This document shows, in pieces, positions 34,093-45,058 of a stretch of DNA of 64,000 nucleotides (position 1 is its first letter; every line of letters begins with the position of its first letter). This DNA comes from Cephalopachus bancanus. Taxonomy: Eukaryota; Chordata; Mammalia; Primates; Tarsiidae. The notes beneath the pieces were generated by a model, which saw only the letters and a program-made list of their open reading frames with translations, had not been told where the DNA came from and searched no databases. The stretch spans positions 973,027 through 1,037,026 of the forward strand of contig JAPVLO010000621.1 in assembly GCA_027257055.1 (NCBI GenBank), in the 5' to 3' direction. Both the position numbers and the translations under genes were made by a program.

Positions 34093-34248
34093 AAAGTACT
34101 AAACACAGAAGAAAAGGAAAAAACAACAACGTTCTTCACAAGAGCACAGGCAAAAGAATAAAATATACACAAACCAACCCCCAAAACCAAAAGAAAGACA
34201 AAAAAAAGAAAAAACCAAGTGGAAGAACAACAACTCAATAAGAACTCC

Positions 34249-37200
34249 ATGATAGGGACGACCTCTCACATTTCAATAATTAGCCTGAATGTGAATGGAC
34301 TAAATGCACCACTGAAAAGACATAGAATGAGAAAGTGGATAAAATATCACCAGGCAACAATATACTGCCTTCAAGAGACTCATCTCACTAGAAAGGACAT
34401 ACACAGACTCAAAGTAAGAGGATGGGAAATAAATTTTCAGGCAAATGAAACACAAAAGAAAGGAGGAGTCGCAATCCTAATTTCAGACAAAATACCATTT
34501 AAGCTATCAAAAATTTAAAAAGACAGAGGGCCACTACATAATGATAAAAGGTCACTCCATCAACAAGAAATATCTATCCTAAACATATATGCACCCAACA
34601 TAGTTTGCCATCTTTCATAAAGCAACTTCTAGGAAAACTAAAGAAAGACATTGAGTCTAACCCCATCATAATTGGGGACTTTAATACACCACTCACAACC
34701 CTAGACAGATCATCAGGACAAAAAATCAGCAAGGAGATCCGGAACTTCATGAGACTCTGGACCAAATGGACTTAATTGATACCTACAGAACACTCCATCC
34801 AAAGACCACAGAACACACATTCTACTCATCGCCGCATTGAACATATTCTAAAATTGACCGCATAATTGGACATAAATCAAGCATAAGCAAATTTAAAAGG
34901 ACCGAAATTCTACCATGCACTTTCTCGGACCACAGTGGAATAAAAATAAACACTGACACCAACAGATCCCCACAAAACCCACAAAGACATGGACACTAAA
35001 CAGCATGATGCTAAACAACTCCTGGGTCAATGATGAAATCAAAACAGAGATCAAAAGATACCTGGAAACAAGTAAAAATGAAGAAACATCCTTCCAAAAT
35101 CTCTGGGATGCCATCAAAGCAGTAGTAAGAGGGGAATTTATATCCCTACAAACGCACATGAGGAAAATGGAAGGAACAGAAATTAACAACCTAATAAGTC
35201 ACCTAAAGAAGCTGGAAAAGCAAGACCACAAAAACCTTAATTTCAGCAGAAGATTCCAGATCACCAAAATAAAAGCCCAAATCCAGGATATAGAAGATAA
35301 AAAGATAATACAAAAAATCAATGAAACAAAAAACTGGTTCTTCGAAAGGATAAACAAGATCGATGGTCCCCTAGCTAGACTGACCAAGAAAAAACGAGAA
35401 AAAAAACAAATAAGCACAATCAGAAACACAAAAGATGAAGTCACATCTAACACTGAAGTAATACAAAAGATCAGTAGAGACTACTACGTACACTTGTATG
35501 GAAACAAACTTGAAAACCTTAAGGAAATGGAGGATTTTCTGACATCACACAACCTACCTAAGTTGGAACAAGAAGAAACTGAGACCCTAAATAGACCAAT
35601 AACAAACAAGGAAATCGACTACGTAATAAGAAAACTTCCTACAAAAAAAAGCCCTGGACCAGATGGCTTTCCAGCAAAATTCTACAAGACATTTAAGCAG
35701 GAACTGATACCAATCATACTGAAAGTATTCCAGGCAATTGAAAAAGATGGAATGCTCCCCAAATCATTTTACGAAGCCAACATCCCATTGATACCCAAGC
35801 CAGGTAAAGATCCAACAAAGAAAGAGAACTACAGGCCAATATCTTTGATGAACATAGATGCTAAAATTCTCAACAAGATCCTAGCAAACCGGATTCAGCA
35901 ATACATCTCAAAAATCATCCATCATGACCAAGTAGGCTTCATTCCCGGGATGCAAGGCTGGTTCAACATTCGTAAAACCATAAATGTTATTAGATACATT
36001 AACAGATGTCAAAACAAAAACCACATGATTATATCATTAGATACAGAAAAAGCTTTTGATAAAATCCAGCACCCCTTCTTGATAAAAACCCTTGAACATC
36101 TAGGCATACGGGGAACATACCTCAATATAGTAAAAGCCATCTACGAGAAACCCACAGCTTGCATACTCCTAAATGGACAATAATTAGAACCATTTCCCCT
36201 GAAAACTGGAACAAGACAAGGATGCCCACTCTCACCCCTCCTTTTCAACATAGTATTGGATGTCCTGGCTGGAACAATCAGAGAAGAGGAGGCAATCAGG
36301 TGTATCCAAATAGGAAAAGAGGAAGTCAAGTTATCTCTCTTTGCAGATGATATGATTGTGTATCTTGAAAACCCAAGAGAATCTGTCAAAAACCTCCTCA
36401 GACTGATAAAGGCCTTTGGCAAAATCTCAGGATACAAAATAAATGTACAAAAGACAATTGCATTTCTCTACACCAATAATAAACAAACAGAAACCCAAAT
36501 AAAAAACACATTTCCATTCACAATAGCCACACAAAAAAAATTAAATACCTTGACATTTTCCTAACCAGAGACGTGAAAGACCTTTACAAGGAAAACTACA
36601 AAACACTGCTCAAAGAAATCAAAGTTGACACAAACAAGTGGAAAAATATCCCATGCTCATGGATCAGAAGAATCAACATTGTGAAGATGTCCATCTTACC
36701 TAAGGCAGTCTACAAATTCAATGCAATACCCATCAAATTACCAACATCATTCTTCTCAGATGTAGAAAAAACAACACAGGAATTCATATGGAAACAGAAA
36801 CATCCAAGATTAGCCAGAACAATCCTCAGCAAAAAAAACAAAGCAGGTGGTATCACATTACCAGACTTCAAACTTTACTATAAAGCTACAATCATCAAAA
36901 CAGCTTGGTATTGGTATAGGAACAGGCATATAGATCAATGGAATAGAATTGAGATTCCAGAAGCAAAACCTCAATTTCTCAACCGACTCATCTTTGACAA
37001 ACCCTCCACCACCTACCACTGGGGAGAGGAGAACCTATTCAGTAAATGGTGCTGGGAAAACTGGCTGACCATATGCAGAAGGTTGAAACAGGACCCCTAC
37101 CTATCCCCATGCACAAAGGTTAACTCCAAATGGATCAGAGACCTAAATGCAAAACCCAAACCATAAGAACATTAGAAAATGAAGGAAATACCCTCATGGA

Positions 37201-38061
37201 AATCGGAACTGGCATGCAATTCCTGAACAAAACTCGAAACCCACAGGCCATAAGGGATAAGATATACAAGTGGGACCTCATTAAACTGACAAGCTTCTGC
37301 AAAGCCAAAGAAACCATCAAGAGAGCAGGGCGACAGCCTACAGACTGGGAGAAAGTATTTGCCAACTTCAGGTCTGACAAAGGCTTAACATCTTAGATCT
37401 ACAAGGAACTCAAACGTACTGAAAAGAAAAAAAACAAACAACCCCATTATAAAATGGGCAAAAGAAATGAACAGACACTTCAAAAAGGAAGACATCCGAG
37501 CAGCCACCAAACACATGAAGAAATGCTCAACCTCACTAATCATCAGGGAGATGCAAATCAAAACCACAGTGAGATACCACCTAACTGCAGTCAGAATGGC
37601 AAGTATCAATAACTCAAAAAATAACAGTTGTTGGAGAGGGTGTGGCAAAACGGGAACACTCCTACACTGTTGGTGGGAGTGTAACTAGTGCAAACTCTGT
37701 GGAAAGCAGTGTGGCGATTCCTAAAAGCTCTAAACATCAACCTCCCATATGACCCTGCAATCCCCCTACTGGGAATATACCCTGAAGAACTCAAAGCACT
37801 CTATAAAAAAACATACCTGCACACGAATGCTTATCGCAGCATTGTTCACAATAGCAAGAACCTGGAACCAACCATGTTGTCCATCAAAAGAGGACTGGAT
37901 TTTAAAAATGTGGTACATATACACGATGGAATACTATGCAGTCATAAAAAAAGAACAAAATCATGAATTTTTCAGCAACCTGGATGGAACTAGAGTCTAT
38001 AATACTGACTAACCTCTCACAGAAACAAAGATCTGAGTATCACATATTCTCACTCATATAG
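34249..38061 (+). pseudogene. L1-C ORF2p pseudogene (endonuclease-RT), nearly complete length
   Basis: Endonuclease: MIGTTSHISIISLNVNGLN, LQETHLTRKD, then a stop after FKLSKI (34516) and shifts to about 35000. A 392-codon open stretch (35005-36183) holds the linker and RT fingers ([47 protein letters not shown]). It ends at a single TAA (36181) just before [20 protein letters not shown]. The RT catalytic FADD is at 36340-36351. Further shifts occur near 36540, 37160 and 37400; the Cys-rich end ([11 protein letters not shown]) is readable near 37650. Length is that of an intact ORF2, so damage is by small mutations only. Confidence 0.92.
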
Positions 38062-38305
38062 TGGACCTTGATCATCCAACGCACTACCATAAGAAAATGA
38101 CTGACAGTGGTGGGGGAAACTATGGGGGAGGGGAAGGTGGGTGGGACTAATGGTAGTAAACATCTGTCTGGGGACGGGAGACACCTGTTATCAACAAGGG
38201 GGCCTAAATGAAGCATATTTGTATACCTAACACTTTACTGTACCCCACAACATCATAATAAAAAATATTGATTAAAATAAAAGAAAATAATAAAATAAAA
38301 TTACA

Positions 38306-39560
38306 TTTTGAGCATGTATTATATTTTTATTAAGCAATGTCTTATTTTCATTCAACAAATACAAATTGCCCACCTCAGCATATTCCAGGTAGTGTTTCAG
38401 GGCTCGGACATACATCAGTGACCTAAGCAGATCAAACATAAGAGCAAAAGAATTTTCATAAATTATTCATTGTATAAGAAAAATACACATACATATAGTA
38501 AAAGATATGTTGATTAAGAAAATTACAAGTGCTAAGTGCTTTGCTTTTTCATATAGAATAAAATTCAGTGGCGTGTCTCTTTATGTCTGCATGAAACTAT
38601 GAATAAAGTCAAACATACCTTATCAGTGTTATGCTGACATATTTGGTATATTGTTTGTTTGCCCTTTTCTTCATTATACCTTCATTTCTTGATCGATATA
38701 AACTGAAATTTTTCTCTAGAGATATTACAAACCCAGTTGAGTATTTGCATTAAGTATGGTCTCCTCAAAATATGTAATTTTTTATTTTCTTTTTTAAGTA
38801 CAAGAGTACAGAAAATTATAGAACTTCCTGGATTATTTCAGCAAATACTCTCATGTAACCAGGGTCTAGATCAAGAAACAGAATATCAGCTCTTTTTAGA
38901 AGGCTAGCATGACCACTCTCAGTCACTCTGCCCTAAGAGTATCTATTGAACTATTTACAGCATCCGCTATAATTATTTTTTGCACAAATTCTTATGAGAT
39001 AATATCACAAGGTCTCAACTGAGTTCTATCTGAGATACTTGAAGTATTCTAATCCTATGATTTAAGTTCTATTCTGTGTCCATGGTGTGAGTCTGCAAAT
39101 ATCCTCCTGACCAATGCTACCCTTCATTCCCTTTCAATTGCGTCTGGTCTGCTCACCTGAAAATAATACTGAATGTTGCTTAGAATCTGAATTTAACTCA
39201 GCAGGTTACAAAATACATTGTGATTACAAAACAGTGGACTTATCTTATCAAAATACAATATATTTAATGATTAATGTCAAAACATGGCCATTCAACAAAC
39301 TGCAAATGTAGAAAATAGCATTCATCATACTACGTATGAATTCCTTAAATGTTTGCTAGTCTGGGAAGGAGTTAATTTCACCTTCATTGATGAATCTTGG
39401 TTTGTCAGGAAAGGAGATTCTTGGCTGGAATTTTTTATTTGAGAATATTGTAAAAGGGCCTCCACACTCAGAATTGTAGAATTTCTGTTGAGAGGTCTGC
39501 TGTTATTCTAATGGGTCTGTCTTGGTAGGTGTCCTGATCATTCTCTCTAGTTGTTTTTAA
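38306..39560. other. Arm B unique part plus antisense L1 ORF1 C-terminus
   Basis: No gene. 38345-38450 resembles an antisense ancient L2/MIR tail (CATTCAACAAATACAAATTG). 39370-39560 is the minus-strand C-terminal part of the old L1 ORF1 fragment (reverse of TCCTTCCCAGAC at 39364), matching arm A 2560-2800. Confidence 0.65.
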
Positions 39561-40140
39561 TACAGAGGGTGCCAAAGAAATTTTTTTCTTTCTTTTAAGA
39601 GAGAAAAATCCGTATTAAAATTGTAATACTCAATTTATACCAATAACACAAGATGAATATAAGTCACATTTGACTTCTGCAATTGCAAGATGTGCTCCAA
39701 GTGTTTGTCATCAGCATCCAGACACTTCTGATTATCGTGAACTACTGTAGGACTTGCTGTGTGAGGCCCCAGATCTTCTCTTGTGCACATCACACACAGT
39801 ACCATGCATCTCAAACTTATCACGAATGATGCAACTGTCAGGCATGTTGAAGTTTCTGTCACATACTCATGCCTCCATTGTTCTTGTACTTCCACAACGT
39901 TCTCAAATTTCAAATACCACTTCAAAGTGGTGTTGCACTCCTCAAATGACAATCGTGCATCTGCCATTTTCTTTGACTGTTCTGCCTGTCATGTGCTGGT
40001 GTTAGCACTCATTTGAATAATGTCATCTTTTGAGTGCATGCTATACTACACATTGCTACTGTAAAGCAATTCAACTTCAAAAAGTAATACATAGATAACA
40101 TCTCTTAAAATATGTACACTTTTTTTGGCACTCCTGGTAT
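39561..40140 (-). mobile_element. Tc1/mariner-type DNA transposon copy (arm B)
   Basis: Ends TACAGAGGGTGCCAAAGAAA (39561) and the reverse of GGCACTCCTGGTA (40140), TA-bounded. The minus strand has a transposase N-terminal relic of 110 codons starting at 39967: MADARLSFEECNTTLKWYL, then VVEVQEQWRHEY, a helix-turn-helix-type leader. 580 bp, so internally deleted. Same element and same site in the host L1 as 2095-2555. Confidence 0.82.
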
Positions 40141-40930
40141 TGTTTTCATCTAACAACAATGTGACATCTTACAACAGGGATGATTGTCTCATATAGTATC
40201 TTGCAGGGGTTCTCTGGATGTCTTGTATCTTAATGTTGACACCTCTATCCTGCTGGGGGAAGTTTTCACAGATTATGTCTGCAGCTCCCATCTCTAGAGT
40301 GCTCTATTTTCTATTTTTCCCTCAGACATGCCAATCTGATGCATATTTGGTCTCTTTACATAATTGTATTACTCCCAGAGGCTTTGTTCATTTTTTGATA
40401 TTTTTCTTTATTTTTGTCTGCCTGGGTTCTTCTAGGGATTGGTCGTCAAGTTTTGAAAGTCTTTCCTCTGCTAGGTCAAGTCTGTTGTTATGGCTTGACT
40501 GGGTTTGATATTCTTGAAGCAAACTCTTCATTTCCAGGAACTAAGATTGGTTCTTGTCCAAAACGTTCATTTCAGCTTTCAATTCTTGACCTTTTTTGGT
40601 GGACTCTCTGATTTGAGAGACCACAGACAGGACACCATCCTGGATCTTGATGAGTTTCTTTGCCATCCATATTTTGAATTCTATGTGTGTCATTATGAAC
40701 ATTTTGTTCTGTCATTTATCCATACTTGGGAAGCAGGTGCAATCAGGTGGGGATAGCACAACACTGAGATTTTTATATTGCCATAGTTTTTTCCACTGGC
40801 CTCTACACACCTGAGACATACTCCATCCCCCCGCCCCCCATCTTCCCATTAGGTGTTATACTTCAGGCTATAGGTCTGTCGATGGCAATAGACGACCTAC
40901 GTAGTGGGTCTAGAGGTCAGCCAGCCTGAT
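40141..40930 (-). mobile_element. Old L1 ORF1 and 5'UTR fragment, antisense (arm B)
   Basis: The minus strand carries the N-terminal/coiled-coil part of the old L1 ORF1: plus-strand text is AAGTTTTCACAGATTATGTC near 40261 and TTTGCCATCCATATTTTG near 40660. Matches arm A 1415-2094. No open frame of significance. Confidence 0.75.
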
Positions 40931-40939
40931 GATGACTGT

Positions 40940-41233
40940 ACCAGGCCAGGAGCAGTGACTCAAGCCAATAATCCCAGTACTTTGCAGCACTTGGGCGAGA
41001 GGATTGCCTGAGCCCACGGGTTCAATACCAACCTGGGAAACATGGTGAGAATTCCTCTCTACAATAAATCAAAAAATTACCTGGGCTTGCTAACACACAC
41101 CTGTAGCTCTGGCTACTTGGAAAGCTGAGGCAGAAGGACCACCACAGTCCAGCAGGTAGATGTTTGGGTGGCGTGAGCATACCACTGCATGCTAGTCTGG
41201 GCAACTGAGTGAGACTCCAATTAGAAAAAAAAG
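40940..41233 (+). mobile_element. Alu dimer, sense, diverged
   Basis: CCAGGAGCAGTGACTCAAGC, TCTCTACAATAAATCAAAAA and GAGTGAGACTCCAATTAGAA with a short A tail. It has the lineage-specific CTACAATAAATC mark but many private changes. 41234-41516 to its right is unassigned and may be old L1 5'UTR. Confidence 0.85.
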
Positions 41234-41516
41234 GACTGTGCCACGGTGAGCTGCCTGCAAAGAACCTGCTGGTTTCTGACTCTGAGACCCGGTGTGCCAC
41301 GGTTGTGAGGAATGGCCAGGACAATGGAGGCCACTGGGCACCCTGGTTACTATCTGTTCCTACCTGTTTTGGCAGCAGAAAGGACTGACTCAAACCTCAA
41401 AGACTGGAGGTGGCATATCTGCTGACTAGTATCCCACAATCGATACCTGATCAAATGTGTCATAATGGGAGAAGGCAAAAGTTGCTCTGTCTCCTCGCTA
41501 CTCCTGTTTTTGGGGG

Positions 41517-41800
41517 TCTGCAGGCTGTGGTGGGGACGCAATTCACTTTGGGAGGCCAAGGTGAGCAGATTGCCTGAGCCCGCAGGTTTGAGACCTGCTT
41601 GGACAACTTGGAAAGACCTCATCTCTACAATAAATCAAAAACAATTAGCCAGGCGTGGTAGCGCGCGCATGTAGTTCCAGCTACTTGGAAGGCTGGGGTG
41701 AAAGGATTGCCAGAGGCCAGCAGTTGAGGCTGAGGTGGCCGGGAGTGGCCACTGCACTCCAGTCTGAGCGACAGAGTGAGACTCCAACTCAAAAAAAAAA
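41517..41800 (+). mobile_element. Alu dimer, sense, 5' end eroded
   Basis: From about ATTCACTTTGGGAGGCC to GAGACTCCAACTC and an A11 tail at 41791-41801. The first about 35 bp of the left arm are not recognisable. Carries GGTGGCCGGGAGTGGCC. The A tail runs straight into L1-D. Confidence 0.88.
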
Positions 41801-41802
41801 AG

Positions 41803-43690
41803 GAAAACCCAAGAGAATCTGTCAAAGTCCTCCTTACATTGATAAAGGCCTTTGGCAAAGTCTCAGGTACAAAATAAATGTGCAAAAGACAATCGCCTTT
41901 CTCTACACCAATAATAAACAAACAGAAACCCAAATAAAAAACACAATTCCATTCACAATAGCCACAAAAAAATGAAATACCTTGACATCTTCCTAACCAG
42001 AGATGTGAAAGACCTTTACAATGAAAATTACAAAACACTGCTCAAAGAAATCAAAGCTGACATGAACAAGTGGAAAAATATCCCATGCTCATGGATTGGA
42101 AGAATCAACATTGTGAAGATGTCCATCTTACCTAAGGTAATCTACAAATTCAATGCAATGCCCATTAAATTACCAACAACATTCTTCTCAGACCTAGAAA
42201 AAACAACACAGGAATTCATATGGAAACACAAACGTCCAAGAATAGCCAGAAACAATCCTCAGCAAAAAAAACAAAGCAGGTGGTATGACAATACCAGATT
42301 TCAAACTTTACTATAAAGCTACAATCATCAAAACAGCTTGGTATTGGTATAGGAACAGGCATATAGATCAATGGAACAGAATTGAGATTCCAGAAGCAAA
42401 ACCTCAATTTCTCAACCAACTCATCTTCACAAAGCCCTCACCACCTACCACTGGGGAGAGGAGAACCTATTCAGTAAATGGTGCTGGGAAAACTGGCTGA
42501 CCACATGCAGAAGATTGAAACAGGATCCCTATCTATCCCCATGCACAAAGGTTAACTCCAAATGGATCAGAGACCTAAATGTAAAACCTCAAACCATAAG
42601 AACCTTAGAAAAGGAAGGAAATACTCTCATAGAAATCGGAACTGACATCCAATTCCTGAACAAAACCCGAAACCCACAGGTCATAAGAGAGAAGACAGAC
42701 AAAAGGGACCTTATTAAACTGACAAGGTTCTGCAAAGCCAAAGAAACCATCAAGAGAGCAGGGAGACAGCCTACAGACTGGGAAAAAGTATTTGCCAACT
42801 CTAGGTCTGACAAAGGCTTAACATCTTGGATCTACAAGGAACTGAAACGTACTGAAAAGAAGAAAACAAACCACCCCATTATAAGATGGGCAAAAGATAT
42901 GAACAGACACTTCACAAAAGAAGACATTCGAGCAGCCAACAAACACATGAAGAAATGCTCAACCTCACTAATCATCAGGGAGATGCAAATCAAAACCACA
43001 CTGAGATACCACCTAACTCCAGTCAGAATGGCAATTATCAACAACTCAAAAAATGACAGCTGCTGGAGAGGGTGTGGTGAAAAGGGAACACTTCTACACT
43101 GTTAGTGCAACCTCTGTGGAAAGCAGTGTGGCGATTCCTAGAAGCTCTAAAAATCGACCTTCCATATGACCCCGCAATCCCCATACTCGGAATATATCCT
43201 GAAGAACACAAATCACTCTATAAAAAAGATACCTGCACACGTATGCTTATCGCAGCGTTGTTCACAATAGCAAGAACCTGGAAACAACCATGCTGCCCAT
43301 CGAAAGAGGACTGGATTTAATAAATGTGGTACATATACACGATGGAATACTATGCAGCCATAAAAAAGAACAAAATCATGAATTTCACAGCAACCTGGAT
43401 GGAACTACAGTCTATAATACTGAGTGACCTCTCACAGAAACAAAGTTCCAAGTATCACATGTTCTCACTCATATAATGGACCTTGAACATCCAATGTAAT
43501 ACTATAAGAAAATGACTGACGGTACTGGGAAACTATGGGGGGGAGATGGGATTAACAGTAGCAAATATCTGTCTGGGGATGGGGAAACACCTCTTATCAA
43601 CAGAGTGCCTGAATGAAACGTAATTGTACACCTAACCCTTAACTGTACCCCACAAAACCATAATAAAAAATATTGATTAATAAAAAAAAT
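41803..43690 (+). mobile_element. L1-D: 5'-truncated L1 joined to an Alu tail
   Basis: Starts inside RT (LENPRESVK, 41803) without any upstream L1. It continues through the ORF2 C-terminus to TAA at 43474, a 3'UTR and AATAAAAAATATTG near 43663. ORF2 is broken by frameshifts near 41860, 42240, 42440 and 43100. One long open stretch (42515-43105, 196 codons) holds [19 protein letters not shown] and [14 protein letters not shown]. The junction lies in the A tail of the preceding Alu. Confidence 0.9.
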
Positions 43691-44179
43691 GTATGTTCCC
43701 TGCCATGAGGCTTCCTCTCTAGACTAGGAATTCTAGTACCATGGGTGGGTGTGTTCCTGTCCCTCAGCAAAGGAGCTTTTGGACTCCTTTGTCCTGCTGC
43801 AGCTGGCACTGATCTGTGCAGATCTTGGTGGCCTGAGGGACTTGTGTGTGTCTCCATGTCAGTAGGTCACAGAGGCTTTCTCTTGACAGCAGCAGGGGCA
43901 GTTGGGCCTGTGAGGTTTCTTGTTCTCTCTGTCACTCAGCACTTCTCCACATTAGGAAGCTCCTTTTTGCCTCTGGAACCCAGTCCTTGTAGGCAGGCTG
44001 TCCTGTCTAGATACATACATCTTCCTCCCTGGGATCTATCTCTTCTCTGTGAACCCTTAGAGGTAAATTCCTCCATGTCCTGCTTTGAGTATAACAACTT
44101 GCTTTCTATTTTTGGTTTCTCTCTGTGGGAGAGAACACCAGCTGCTACTAATTGGCCAACTTTCTTCACCTTTAGAGAT
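43691..44179. other. Unassigned, moderately GC-rich stretch
   Basis: A 149-codon plus-strand frame (43745-44194) and a minus-strand frame overlap here, without recognisable motifs. This may be the antisense 5'UTR of the old L1 of arm B beyond L1-D, but I cannot show it. Confidence 0.35.
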
Positions 44180-44996
44180 CTATTTTTTTCATGATTCAGT
44201 AGTTAGGTTGTATGTGTCCAGGCATTCATTCATTGTATTTTTGTTGTCTCGGTTTTTTGTTTCTTTTTCCATTTCTGACTGTATTTATTAGATGTACTTT
44301 CTTTTTTTTCTTAGTCTTGCTAAATGTTTATAATTTTGAGATATCTTTCTTAAAAAGCAACATTTATTTTGTTGATCTTCTGTGTTGTTTTTTTCTTTAG
44401 TTTTAATTTTTTTTGCTTTGACTTTTATTATTCCTTTCTTTTTACTAATTTTTGGTTTGGTTTGTTCTCACTCTTTTAGTTCTTGAGTTGCATTATGGAT
44501 TGTTTAATTCAAATTGTTCTACTTTTTGATTTTAGCATTTATTGCTAATATCTTTCCTCTTAATATGACTTTTGTTGCATCCCATACATTTTCATATGTG
44601 GTACCTATATTTCATTTGATTAGAGAAATATTTAAATTTTCCTTTTTATCTCTTCAGGGGTGCATTGTTCTTTCTTGAGAAATCTGATTAGTATCCATGG
44701 TTTTGTGCATTTGCAAGAATCCTCTAAAATAGTATGATTTTTACTTTGATATAATTTCTACGTTTTTGAACTTGATGAGATTTGTTTTGTGGCCAAAGAC
44801 ATGGTTTATTCTGGCGTTTGTTCTATGTGCTGATGAAAAGAATGTATGTCCTAAATAAAATGATTTGAAAGTGTCAGTTAGGTCTAATTGGTCTAGTGTG
44901 TGGTTTAACTCTAATTCCTCTTTCTTGATTTCCCCTTTAAATGATCTTATCATTGCTGAGAGTGGCATGCTGATGTGTTCTACCCTTGCCATATTG

Positions 44997-44998
<2 letters not shown>

Positions 44999-45037
<39 letters not shown>

Positions 45038-45058
45038 CTCTCAATCTCTCTCTTTCTC
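44999..45058. repeat. (CT)n microsatellite
   Basis: About 30 bp of uninterrupted CT repeats followed by imperfect CTCTCAATCTCTCTCTTTCTC, inside the old antisense L1. Confidence 0.95.

Larger units (their letters stand above)
31206..38295 (+). mobile_element. L1-C: full-length L1, three 5' tandem units
   Basis: Starts GGGAGACAGAGCAAGATGGC. 5'UTR 31206-33198 with three tandem units, ORF1 33199-34092, ORF2 34249-38061 (broken), 3'UTR to about 38265 with the G-rich tract GGGGGAGGGGAAGGTGGGTG near 38121 and AATAAAAAATATTG. About 7.1 kb, the longest L1 here because of the extra unit. It is joined to L1-B inside L1-B's ORF1 and ends at the right copy of the shared target duplication. Confidence 0.93.
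28770..40930 (-). repeat. Arm B of the inverted segmental duplication (split by an L1 insertion)
   Basis: On the minus strand, 40930-38306 and then 29169-28770 align with arm A (1415-4195). Matching landmarks include GTTAAATTCAGATTCTA, GGGTAGCATTGGTCAGG, TTCATGCAGACATAAAGAG, AAGTAACATAACTTAAATA, GTGAAAATTATTAATATA and GAGACAATTCTCATA. The 9.1-kb composite L1 (29170-38295) interrupts arm B only. Arm B runs to about 70 bp from the V1R relic. Confidence 0.85.

Noticed and set aside
43745..44194. 149-codon plus-strand frame as a possible gene
   Set aside because: Cys- and Leu-rich without a recognisable domain; the opposite strand is also open. Its position between L1-D and an old antisense L1 suggests repeat-derived DNA.
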